From Heterocephalus glaber (Eukaryota; Chordata; Mammalia; Rodentia; Bathyergidae), in contig NW_004624776.1 of the NCBI RefSeq assembly GCF_000247695.1, positions 11,075,017 to 11,139,016 on the forward strand: a DNA stretch of 64,000 nt. Direction: 5' to 3'. Positions 46,430-56,364 of this stretch are shown here, in pieces. The notes beneath the pieces were generated by a model that was not told the origin of the DNA, ran no database searches, and was given only the letters and a program-made list of their open reading frames with translations. Position numbers and translations under genes: made by a program. Each line of letters opens with the position of its first letter. The stretch's first letter is position 1.

Positions 46430-47685
46430 TCTATCAAGCTGATGGGTAAGTCCTCTCATGTGAGTCTTAAATTATCCAAATCCATCAGCAGTGGGTTCTC
46501 AGTGTATTGCTTCCTGCAACTGAATCACATATCTTTGCAGGACCCAGCTGAGCTTGGATTTAAAATATTTAGTAAAAGTGTGGGATTCGCTCCATTATGC
46601 CGGTCAGCAGGGCTGACAGCCACGGGAGATTTCAACACAGTGGGGTAGATGGGAAGACTAAAAAGTCTGTTGATCCACAAAGGCTTAATGCCAGATCATA
46701 CATTAGATGAGGGAAAAGGCCAAGAGAGAGTTTTATGGAGAAGGCAATGGGGGGAGAGTGGAGGGAATTTACAGGTTCCAGCGAGGGAAGTGGGGATAAA
46801 AGACTCCAAGCAGGACAAAGTGGAGCCCCCTGGTGGGCAGAAGTGATAGGGCGGCCAGGGCTGCCCAAACTCATCAGCAGTTTTCAAAATGAATACATCT
46901 TGAGCATCCCTTAAGGAAAAGTGGGACTGGAAGTGTTTCAGATTCCAGGGTGTCTCAGATTTTTTAATATTTCCACAGACTTTACTGTTTGAGCATCCCT
47001 AACCTGAAATGTTCCAAAATCTGAAATTTGCAAGTATCTTTTGAAGGTTCAGATCTTTCTTCTTAAAATGGTTTTCTTTTATTGTTTGTATCAAAATTTT
47101 ATTGTCATTGATACCAACATTTTTCCATGTTAGGCCAATGTAAAAACTAAAAATAGACGGTGCTTGAGGCCCTGAATTTGATTGGGAGCACCACAAAAGC
47201 AAAATAAATAAGCAAACAAAAACAGAATCAAGACCGCCAAAGATTATTTTTGAACACTTTTCTTTAGTAAGTCTATGTTTTAAAACAAACTCATGAGAGA
47301 CATGTTTTTAACGCAACACTCTCAGATTTGTATGCAATTAAAACTCTATGTTCTAAGTTTATCTGAGGGAAATAGATCAATTTTCAAGCTAATCAAGGAA
47401 ATGCAAGAGACAAGTGGATGGCAATAGTGATTTAACCCAAATCATTATAGTCAATGCGGCTTCAACACCAAACAAGTAGCTATGGTTATTTCCATCAGAA
47501 AAGATATTGCTGTGTTGCCCTAACTTTGGGCAGACGGCGACTTGCACGGCACTTTCACCCAAGTGTTCTGACCCAGATAAGGGGAAGGTAGTGTCAAATT
47601 CCTGGAGCTGAGGTGGCCTGGCACTGACTCTCCCTGAGCAGAGGAACCTGCTAGGTATCGGCAGATGTGAGGAAGCCAGTACAGC
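46430..47685. other. Intergenic stretch, possible old DNA-transposon relic
   Basis: TTGAGCATCCCTTAAGG (near 46900) and TTTGAGCATCCCTAACCTGA, then TTCCAAAATCTGAAATTTGC (near 46990), resemble the ends of an old mariner-like element. An incomplete ID-like end lies at 47160-47205. No gene seen. Confidence 0.4.
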
Positions 47686-47688
47686 GTC

Positions 47689-47990
47689 TCCCACCCCTTT
47701 CCGCAGGTTTCAAACCCGTAGCTTCAACCAACCTTGGATAGAAAATATTTAGGGAAATAAATTGCATTGTATTGAACGTGTACAGATTTTTCCTTGTCAT
47801 TATTCTGTAAACAAAACACTATGACAACTATTTACATAGCATTTACATTGTATCAGGCATTGCAAGTAATCAAAATATGGTTTAAAGTATGTTGGAACGT
47901 GTGCATAGGCCCTTTAAGGTTTACATAAGGTACCTGGTTTGGAGGGACTTCGGGTGCGGGAAGGGTGGGGGATGGGGATACTAATCCCCG
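47689..47990 (+). mobile_element. Tigger-type nonautonomous DNA transposon
   Basis: AGCTTCAACCAACCTTGGAT, TTCCTTGTCATTATTCTGTA, AACAACTATTTACATAGCAT-like text (47826-47846) and GCATTTACATTGTATCAGGC match the interior of the MER2-like group also seen at 10978-11293. The ends are eroded. Confidence 0.65.
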
Positions 47991-48051
47991 GCACCCTCAA
48001 GGCCAGGAGGGATCGCAGAACCCTCTTGTGGGGTGGCTTCGTGGCTACACA

Positions 48052-48065
48052 GCGCCACCTACTGC
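48052..48065 (-). promoter_or_regulatory. CTCF-like motif
   Basis: On the minus strand GCAGTAGGTGGCGC matches 13 of 14 positions of CCASYAGRKGGCRS. It sits about 40 bases before a truncated ID SINE end (48105-48130). Confidence 0.4.
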
Positions 48066-48104
48066 TCGTTCCTAGATAAAGAAATCCTGGAGCAAAGTCA
48101 GGAA

Positions 48105-48130
48105 ACCACTGAGCTAAATCCCCAGCCCAA
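48105..48130 (-). repeat. Truncated ID-type SINE end, inverted
   Basis: Only CCACTGAGCTAAATCCCCAG and a few bases remain of the window-typical subfamily. Confidence 0.6.
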
Positions 48131-49230
48131 GAAACAGCTTACTCCTGACGTTAAGAAAACTAGCAAAGTAGATGGGCTGCGCTATTTGTGTGTGTGTGCA
48201 CCTTATGGGTTATAATGACACCTCGTGGGACTGGCTGTGTCTATAAATACCGACCAAACGGAAGCCACCAAATTAAACGGGAGGCTCATGGCCGAAGTTG
48301 ACTCCACCAGTGTGGGTCTGGGGCAGAATAAGGACAATGCCCCCATTGTCAATCATGAGGCAGGGCATGTGCTGCTGTATGGGCCGAGAGCTGACCATCA
48401 GGAATGGGAGGTAGGAACTGACCCTCTCTTCACCTCTGCCAGGAAATGACACTTGCAAGGCACCATTGTGTCTAGGGCTGGGCTTGGGGATGGGGCATGA
48501 CAAGTCGATTACTCATTGTCTAGCACTCCTTTCCCAAGAAGAATCGCTGAGAATATTTTGGAATCTCCCCCCTCTCCTGGCCCTTGTTGGCAAACTGGGG
48601 CTCTGTAGGGCGCTCCTCAGAGCAGGTGTGGAGGCTCAGTAGCCCAGAGAAGGTGGCGGTTGGTCTGGCAAAGGTGGAGTCTACAGATGCAGCTCACAAG
48701 CACCACGAGCCTGAAAAGGACCACAATCTTTCTGTGTGCCTTACTTTAGTGTGCTGCTGATTAAAGCTCCATGTCTGCAGAGGTGCTGTTACTCATCCTC
48801 TCTGGAGCAGGAACTGCATCACCCGGTGCCAGCTATGCTGTCTGCCATAGCCCAGTGAAGTTGCTGACAAGCATTTGATGCTGCCAGTTCCCTGTCTGGA
48901 AAGGTCCCCCGTAACACCCCAGCACCAACACCACCTGGTAACTTGCTGCTTTTAGCCAGTGGAATACAAATTCAGAAGGTTCTTGCTTATGATGGTTCAC
49001 CTTAAGATGCTTCAACATTATGATGGCATGGACACAACAGACTTTCAGTGGAAAGCACACTCGGGATTTTGAGTCTGGATCTTCTCCCAGGCTAGCCATA
49101 TGCTGTCCAATCCCCTCTCACAATGTTCCCAGCTCCCAGCCCCATGGCCATGGGGGAAAACAGCCAATGCTCGACATTGCGCTGTGCTGCTAAGCAGTGA
49201 GTTGGAGGGGTTAGATGCATTCAATGCATT

Positions 49231-49321
49231 TTTTTTTTTTTTTTTTTGTTACTGGGGATTGAACTTGGGTCCTTGTGCTTACACAGCAGGCGGTGAAACC
49301 ACTGAGCTAAATCCCTGGCCC
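49231..49321 (-). repeat. ID-type tRNA-derived SINE with target duplication, inverted
   Basis: Long T-run, then TTACTGGGGATTGAACTTGG, then CCACTGAGCTAAATCCCTGG. Flanked by TTCAATGCATTTTT on both sides. Confidence 0.95.
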
Positions 49322-49439
49322 TTCAATGCATTTTTGACTTAACAATATTTTCAACTTACGATAGCTTTACCATAACATAACCCATCGTAAGTCAAGGAAC
49401 ATATATCAGTGTTAATGTTTAGTGAGGGTCGATTTTATA

Positions 49440-49600
49440 CTAGACTTTGTTCCAAGTATCTTATTTTTTTAGCATATTTAACCCCTCCAGACACCTATCC
49501 CTATTTTGCAGGTGAGAAAGCTGAGCTGCAGAAAGATGAAGCCAGGCTGCCAGTCTCCTCATACTTCCTACAGAGAACACGAGGAAGGCCTGGCAGAGGA
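49440..49600 (-). repeat. MIR SINE, inverted
   Basis: CTATTTTGCAGGTGAGAAAG, then CTGAGCTGCAGAAAGATGAA: MIR antisense core. Confidence 0.7.
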
Positions 49601-50499
49601 AGGGGCCTTGACTGTCATTCAGTGGGTATGTTATTGTTTTTTCTGCTTCACTTAGACAGTTTCGCACACTCTGCTGGGAGTGCTTTATTTCTGCATGAAA
49701 ACCAAGGGCAGCCATCTACTGAGGAAAAGCCATGGTGCCTTCCACATGCCTGCTGCTCCCGAGCCTCAGTGCTCCCAAGGGCTTGTTCAAGGCGGTCTGT
49801 TTGCTGACCACATGCGGTGCAAACAAGGGCCCGGCTGGGGACGTCAGGTGACAGCTGCTCAGTGTCTAGGGAAGCTTGAGTGTGGATTGCAAAGTAAACG
49901 GACTCTAATTTGGACAAATACTGCTGTGGCCTGGGACGTGGGACAGATAAAGCTGCAAGGAAGTGTTGACATGGTCAACTTCATGGGTTTAAGGAAGGAA
50001 ACAGAGAGTGCCTCGGGAATTTAAGAGCTGTTCTCTTCTCAGCCCCAAGCCCACCACTGTCAAGAACTCGTATGTGCTGGCATCAGAGAGGAAACCAGGC
50101 TGTAGCCACTGGACACACTGGTATTAAAGGGGATGCCGTAGCTAAAAGGGGAGGGAAGGCTACTTGAAAGGAGCCAGCATTTGATTGAAGCATTGATGAC
50201 ATATTTTCACCGGTTTAACAACTTTGTAGGTTAGCAGAGATCTGAACCTCACCAAAGTAAGCTGGTGAAAAGAAGCAACATAAAAAATAAGAACCAAGAT
50301 ATATTATGTAAAGGTACAAATTCCCAATAATGAATGTCAGCATACTGTATACCTAAAATATACCAATAAAATTAATGTATACAAAAAAAGAAGCAACATA
50401 AGCAGAAATTGGTTCGGGAGAGTGAAGGAGGGAGGGAAGAAGGGCCTTTGTCCAGTTCAGTGCTTCTCAGACTTTCACAGGAGAAAGGCTTATCATTCT

Positions 50500-50640
50500 G
50501 AGTTTGGGCCTTCACTGACCATGCCCAGCCATGTACCTAACCTTGCTGGACATCAATTTCTTTATCTATACAGTGAACCTCTATCACCTCATAAATTGTT
50601 GTGGAGACTGAGTAGTATTCTGCAAGAAAAAGGCAGAGCA
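50500..50640 (+). repeat. MIR SINE fragment
   Basis: CCTAACCTTGCTGGACATCA, then ATTTCTTTATCTATACAGTG and TTGTTGTGGAGACTGAGTAG, the downstream MIR half. Confidence 0.65.
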
Positions 50641-50654
50641 TAGTATCCAATTGC

Positions 50655-51000
50655 TGTGGTTTGGCTCAAAATAATTCCCACACTCCCACAGGCCCAGAGG
50701 CAGGGTTTTAGAAGAAGACTGGATCGTGGCGATGCTTCTCCTGAGTGTGTTAGGAGGAAAGCTTGGTCAGAAGAGGCAGAAGAGACTTTCCAGGGTGTGA
50801 CCTGGAAGGGTGTATCTCCCTCCCCAGCTCTTCCCTTCTCTCTCCACTTCCAGACTGCCTGACATGGGCAGCTGTCCTCCATCAGACCCATTTTCCACCA
50901 TGCCATTTTCCCTTGGAGCTGGCCAACCATGGACTGCAGTGTGAGCTGTACCTCAGCACCTGGGAATGCCTGGAAGGTTGTACCCCATGGCTGTCCTTTC
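50655..51000 (+). repeat. MaLR (MST/MLT-like) solo LTR
   Basis: Starts TGCTGTGGTTTGGCTCAAAA and contains CCACCATGCCATTTTCCCTT, then GCCAACCATGGACTGCAGTG, the recognisable LTR body. Old ERVL-MaLR remnant without coding capacity. Confidence 0.7.
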
Positions 51001-51169
51001 TGGGTCCAAAAGCCTGGCCCCCACCACACAGTGGGACAACTTACACATGTCCCATGACTCTCCAGGGTCACCTGGCAGAGGCTGAATGTTAGCCAAAGCC
51101 AAACTTCTGCTCAGCTTCTTCCTTTTCTAACTCCCTCACTCCTGGGCACGCTGCCTCCATCAGTCACTT

Positions 51170-51300
51170 GCACAAGGATCCCTCTCAGCCTCTGCCCTCA
51201 GGCAGCCTGAGCACAAGACAGGTGTCTGTCCTACCAGGCTCCAGGAAGCAAGCAGGGATCAGTGGTCCCTGCCCTCCAGGAGCTTTTGTTATCTAGGAGG
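51170..51300 (+). repeat. L2 LINE fragment
   Basis: GGTCCCTGCCCTCCAGGAGC, then TTTTGTTATCTAGGAGGAGA: typical L2 segment. Confidence 0.55.
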
Positions 51301-51799
51301 AGAGCAGCATCCAGGGGACCACTATTCATAATGAGGCATTCCACGCAGGGAACAGGGTAGCATGAAAGCTCTCACAATGGGTCCCAAATGCAGGAATCCT
51401 CACCTAAGCCAGGAATTACTGAGAGAGGTGAAGGTATACCAGACAGAGAGAGGGTCAGTGGCCCAGCTCAGAGAAGGCAGCATGAGTTTGTGCATGTGAA
51501 GGGACCCTGCTAGAGGCCCCATGACCTCTAGTGCAAGGGAAGAGTCTGCTGGATCCAAACCCATCCAGAATCGTTTCCTTCCATGTGCTGTAAGGTGACC
51601 CCGCAAGAGACTCACCATGGCAAAGTGGCCCACACTCTCTTGTGGATGCAGTGACCTCCACACTGAATTTGTACTTCTCCATGGATGGCTTTGTCTCCTC
51701 TCTGACTCACTGTCACCCTGGAAGTTAAGACTGAGGACAATCACTGTCCCAGCCTATGGGAATCTGGGTGAGGGGTCTACTCAACCCTCCTTCCTGCCA

Positions 51800-52078
51800 C
51801 AGCAGAAGGATGAGGCTACGGACCCCACACAATGAGCACTGTAAGATTCCACTCACACGAGGTGAGGTCCAGAGTGGTCAGAGGCAGCCGATAGGATGGC
51901 GGGGGCCGGGGGCTGGGAGTTCCTGTTTCATGGGCAAAGCTTCCGCTTAGAAGGCAGGAAAAGCTCCAGAGATGGATGGTGGTGGGCACACAGGAGAGTG
52001 AATGTACTCTTAATGCCCCGGAAAAATGGTGAAGATGGTGAATTCGATGGTATGTGCATGTTACTACAATATAAAAAA
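51800..52078 (+). mobile_element. L1M 3' UTR fragment
   Basis: GGGGGCTGGGAGTTCCTGTT, then CCAGAGATGGATGGTGGTGG and GTGAATGTACTCTTAATGCC, ending in an A-rich tail. The usual order of the L1M 3' UTR. Confidence 0.75.
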
Positions 52079-52171
52079 GGCTGAGGCTGCTGTCCAAATT
52101 GAAGTTCAGGCAGGGAGTGTTGTGTTTTACAGTGGAAGACTAAGAAGCCATCTGAGATAAAATCTTCAAAG

Positions 52172-52275
52172 GGCCTGGGGCTGGATATAAGGCTCAGAGG
52201 TAAAGCACATGCTTAGCACGCATAAGGTCCTGGGTTTCATCTCCAGCACTGTTTGGAATAAAAAGAAGGAAAGAA
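52172..52275 (+). repeat. ID-type SINE (classical form)
   Basis: CTGGGGCTGGATATAAGGCT, then GAGGTAAAGCACATGCTTAG, then GGTTTCATCTCCAGCACTG. Confidence 0.8.
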
Positions 52276-52279
52276 AATA

Positions 52280-53215
52280 AAAATGTTGCTTAGCACTGAA
52301 AGCTGATGACAAGGCAGTCACCACCTTCACCCGTCTGTCAGTGGAGCCATGGGCTCGACTGGCCACTGTGCTCGTCTCTTCACTGACCAGGACAGGAATA
52401 TTTACTAAGGTGACTCTTCCCAAGTTCTTGACAATAGAAAAGATTCCTCTGCCTCGAAGCCCTTTTGAGCATCTCCTGCTCCTCACTGACCTTTATAGAG
52501 CAGAGTTGAAAGTGATCAGAAAAACACTAGTAGGAAGACACTCACTGAGCCTTATTGGTAAGAGCCAGAATAGAAATGGCTGCTTTCATGTCTACATCTG
52601 CCTTCTCTTGACACCCTGTGAGCTCCGTCAGGCACAGCTGTTTCCTACTTGCCTCAGTTTGCCTAGTGCCCAGCACAGGGCCCAGTATGAGAGGGCCGTT
52701 CGGGAATGCTCTGGAAGGAGGAAGAGAAGGGAGGGGTGGCTGTTCCTGCCCCCAGCTCGACCCCTTCTTGTTCAGATACAGGGAAGTTTGCCTGAGCCTG
52801 AGAGGTCACATCCAAAGTCACTTGCTGTTGTCAGTCAGCCGTGACCCAGGCCGGGGTCACAGCCAGACCTCCCGGTTCCGAACACAAGACTGCTCCCCCC
52901 GCCTTCTCCAAAACCTTAGCAGTCGCTGTGGCGTCTGATGACTTGAGTCCATTCTAATTAATACCCACCTAGAATAATTGGACTTTTGTGTTTCTCTTGT
53001 TTGTTTCTTTGATACCCCATGTTTGCCCAGCTAAAGTAAACTTTTCAAAGATAGGAAGCAGGGTAGGAGGCCTTGTTTTTAAACACTGATAAGTACAGGA
53101 GAATGCCTATGTCCCCATAGGGCTCGTTTAACTAACAAATTGCAGTTTCATGAGTCTACTGTATTTCTCACAATTGCCTTGTGTTGGGATCAAAAGAAAA
53201 ACAAATAATTATGAG
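52280..53215. other. Intergenic stretch, no gene seen
   Basis: A 167-codon frame (52341-52844) runs across L2-like text (GTTTGCCTAGTGCCCAGCAC) and has no family signature. No other feature recognised. Confidence 0.5.
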
Positions 53216-53219
53216 ACCG

Positions 53220-53410
53220 CCAAGTTCTGGCCCTGTGACATTATCCATTTAAGCTTCATGGAAATCTGCAGGTGACGTTGTCTACGTCATTGCAGATGAA
53301 GCGGTCATGCCCAGGACTTAGCAACTGGTCCAAGGTTGCTGATGTTTAGGCAGCACAATGGCACTCAGCAGGCCCTCAAAAAAAGTTTGTTAAATGAATA
53401 AATGAACTCA
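53220..53410. repeat. Inverted MIR and L2 end
   Basis: GACATTATCCATTTAAGCTT, then GGACTTAGCAACTGGTCCAA, fits MIR antisense (53220-53345). CTCAGCAGGCCCTCAAAAAA, then GTTTGTTAAATGAATAAATG, fits an L2 3' end in sense. Confidence 0.6.
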
Positions 53411-53469
53411 TATATATTTGTCTACACTATCTATACTCTTGCTCCTTTATTCTATTATTTGGAACTTTT

Positions 53470-53555
53470 GTTTTTTAGTAGTGGGGATCAAACCCAGGGC
53501 TTCATGCATGCTAGGAAGCAAGCACTCTACCACTGAACTACACTCCAGCCTTTGT
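53470..53555 (-). repeat. ID-type SINE (classical form), inverted
   Basis: AGTAGTGGGGATCAAACCCA, then AGCAAGCACTCTACCACTGA and ACTACACTCCAGCC. Confidence 0.85.
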
Positions 53556-53559
53556 CATT

Positions 53560-54288
53560 TTTGTAAGGTGCTAGGGCGACCTTAGAAATTATGCTCAGTC
53601 CCAACCACTAGGGTGCCAGTGTACTCAGTCGGAGAGAAAAGCACCTGAAAAGGGAAAATAATAAGCAAGGTTATTCTTGCTTTATTAATTGGGTTTTATT
53701 AATCCGTCAAGCCGATGAAGGAGAGGAGATGAGGAGGGGGTTGAACAATTTACCAGGTAATTTTTGTTTCAAATAGGGAAACAATGAAGACTCAGAGGAG
53801 AATCACGTTGCCAACTAGTCAGCTTTGGTCATGACAGATAGGGACCAAAAACAATTTTTTTAAGGTTGCTCTGCAACAGTTGCCCTGGTTCTCCTCAGTT
53901 TCTCCCACCAACACGACAGAGTCTGAACCAAAAAAGAGCTCAGTGAAGACCCAGAAGCCTCTGCAGGGAGAGACCCCCTGGCAGCAGCACTGCTATCATT
54001 GACAGTGCCTGAGAGGACTCGACTGCACTTCTGAAACCTGCAGCAGCCCCTGCCTTCCTGTAAGCCAGCCAGCGACAATCAGGAGCTGCCTGGAGGAGCT
54101 GGGACAGGTGTCCCTCTCAGGGTTCAGCTGTTTATATCCCTGGCCTCAGAAAGTCTTGGAAAGGTTACTTCCACTGAAGGAGACGGTGCACTTGGTGGCA
54201 CAAGCCTCCAGCCTGGTGACACAGTTTGGCAGTGATCAGCTACCCTGCTGTCACACTGGGATCTGTTTACAAAGTGAGGCTGGTGGGG
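53560..54288. other. Intergenic stretch, no gene seen
   Basis: No repeat or coding signature recognised. Confidence 0.45.
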
Positions 54289-54367
54289 CCAGGGTTTTAG
54301 CTCAGTGGTTCCGGCACCTGCCTTGCAAACGCAAGGTCCCAAGTTCAATCCCTGGTACCAAAAACAC
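54288..54367 (+). repeat. ID-type tRNA-derived SINE with target duplication
   Basis: GGGTTTTAGCTCAGTGGTTC, then AACGCAAGGTCCCAAGTTCA, then ATCCCTGGTACC. Flanked by AGTGAGGCTGG on both sides. Confidence 0.95.
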
Positions 54368-54369
54368 AG

Positions 54370-55210
54370 TGAGGCTGGGAGTGATGGAGTCAATAGTTTC
54401 ATTTTGTCCTCATTGGATGGGGTGTGTGCTTTCTTTTCCACTCTGGATGTTGTCAAACTGTGTAGCAAAACGTTGTGCAAATATGATTAGTCAGCTCCAG
54501 GCCATTAATAATATGCTAGATAGAGTCGGCTCCATTCCAATTGATTTTTGGATTTTTGAAAATATCAAATATCCCCAAGAGGAGATCAAAGTCCCAGAAG
54601 AGTTGACACCAAAGAGTGAGATCTTGACCACCGCTGGGGCTGCCCCACGGATTCAGGAGATGGAGCAGCATGGTCCACCACCACTTGCCTCTTCGGGTGA
54701 ATGAACCAGAGGTCCTGCAGCAGCCCTGAAAGGGAGGAGGGTGTCATAAGAAAACCTTATGTAGCTTCTGTGAGATCCTTGCAGACTGATGGAGGACAGA
54801 GCGGGGGACTCAGGCATAGCCAGAATGTGAAGAGAAGCAAACCTCACACACCTAAAACCCTCCGCCATCTTGTCCTTCCAAACATTTTTAGTTCAAATAT
54901 CCCGAGACATGTCACACAAAGTAAGGTACAGGGGGACATATGAGAGATGGCCAGTGCTAGAAACTCAAACTTTGGGGACAGAAAATGGATTTGTATCCCA
55001 GCCCCTTGGGCTATAACAATGAGCAAGGTCGTCTCTCGGATGTCCTATTGCAGTAACTGTGAATTAAGGATTCATCATCACAAATTTCTTATTTCAGAAA
55101 AAGTATTTTCTCTGGACTGTGTCTACCTAAGAATTCAAATTCTAAACCCAGAGCCTAGATCCCTACAGCATTTCAGCTTCCTAAGCAGACCTACCCTCAG
55201 AAATTCTCCT
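54370..55210. other. Intergenic stretch, no gene seen
   Basis: The 198-codon frame at 54108-54704 reads through the SINE at 54288-54367, so it is not a conserved gene. Nothing else recognised. Confidence 0.5.
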
Positions 55211-55211
55211 G

Positions 55212-55345
55212 TCAGCCAGGCATGGTGGTGTATGCTTAGAATCTCAGCTACAAAAAAGGCTGAGGCAGGGGGATCACAAATTCTAGGCCAACCCGGGCAA
55301 CTTAGCAACTTGGCGAGACCCCTCCTCCAAATGAAAAATAAAAAC
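55212..55345 (+). repeat. B1 SINE
   Basis: CAGCCAGGCATGGTGGTGTA, then GCTGAGGCAGGGGGATCACA, then an A-rich tail (AATGAAAAATAAAAA). Confidence 0.88.
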
Positions 55346-55724
55346 AGGACAAGGGTAGACTGCTTGGCGGACATATGCAAGACCCACATTTTTTGGGAAA
55401 AAAATTCCATACCACTTATCCAAAGATGACACACTCACCCATGGCCCATGCCATGCTTCCTTGCCAACATGTCGAGCCAAACAGGCCAACTGCTCCACCA
55501 CTTCACGGGGACCATCAGCCAAGGCTCTGGGGAGGATGCCACTGGGGCTGCCTGTCCACGGGCTGCTCTGTGCCCGTGTCCTCCTTCACTGCGTGTACCT
55601 TGGGCACCCACCACCCAAAGACACTGGGATTGGGAGGGTCTGTCACTCTGTTCTCTTCCCTCTAAAGCATTCTGTGGCACTGTTACGATGACAGGGGAGT
55701 AAGAAGCCCTCGTGTGCTGTTGTG

Positions 55725-56015
55725 TGTCATAGTGTGACTATAGATAAAGATAACATACTGCACATTTCAAAAAGCGACAAGAAAGGAGTCTGAATGATTT
55801 CACCATAAAGAAATAATACACGTTTGAGGAGACAGATAAATTTAATCTGATTTAAACATCACACAAGGTATACATGTATCAAAACATCACATGGTACCCA
55901 TTGATAACTTTTGTTTTTATGTATCCACTTAAAAAAACACTATGGTGTAACAACTCTGAACTTTAAAAAAGTACATGTTTGAATACATTAAAGTTTTTGA
56001 AAAGCAAAACAAAAA
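55725..56015 (+). mobile_element. L1 3' UTR fragment (L1MA/L1MB-like)
   Basis: GTGTGACTATAGATAAAGAT, then CATTTCAAAAAGCGACAAGA, TATACATGTATCAAAACATC and ACATGGTACCCATTGATAAC. Confidence 0.8.
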
Positions 56016-56284
56016 TAAAATTTGCCTTCAGTCATTTTCGTTATTCTACTTAGTATTTTACACTTTTTTAAAATGCTGTTTTTCCTGTGTCTCTGAACCT
56101 ACCTAAGGTATTATTGGACTCAAAACTGCTCTGACATAAAGGAGGGAAAGGCTCAGGACAGTTTGGATAAATACAAGCATGAATCATTTCCCTCTTCCTC
56201 CTCCTCCTTGGAATGGTTCATCTTGGAATGGCAAGCTCTCCCCAGAACTGTGCCAAGGTAGATTCTCTTTAAGGACCAAGACTA

Positions 56285-56362
56285 GGATGGGGCTGGATCT
56301 CAGTGGTACAGCGTTTGCCTAGCTTGGGCCAGGACCTGGGTTCCATCCCCAACACCAAAAGG
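56285..56362 (+). repeat. ID-type SINE (classical form)
   Basis: GGATGGGGCTGGATCTCAGT, then GGTACAGCGTTTGCCTAGCT, then GGTTCCATCCCCAACACC. Confidence 0.82.
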
Positions 56363-56364
56363 GG

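Noticed and set aside
50589..51071. 160-codon minus-strand ORF
   Set aside because: Antisense to a recognisable MaLR LTR and part of a MIR.
52341..52844. 167-codon plus-strand ORF
   Set aside because: Overlaps L2-like text, has no family signature, and is comparable to other chance frames in GC-richer DNA.
54108..54704. 198-codon plus-strand ORF
   Set aside because: The frame passes straight through an ID-type SINE with clear target duplication, so it cannot be a conserved coding frame.
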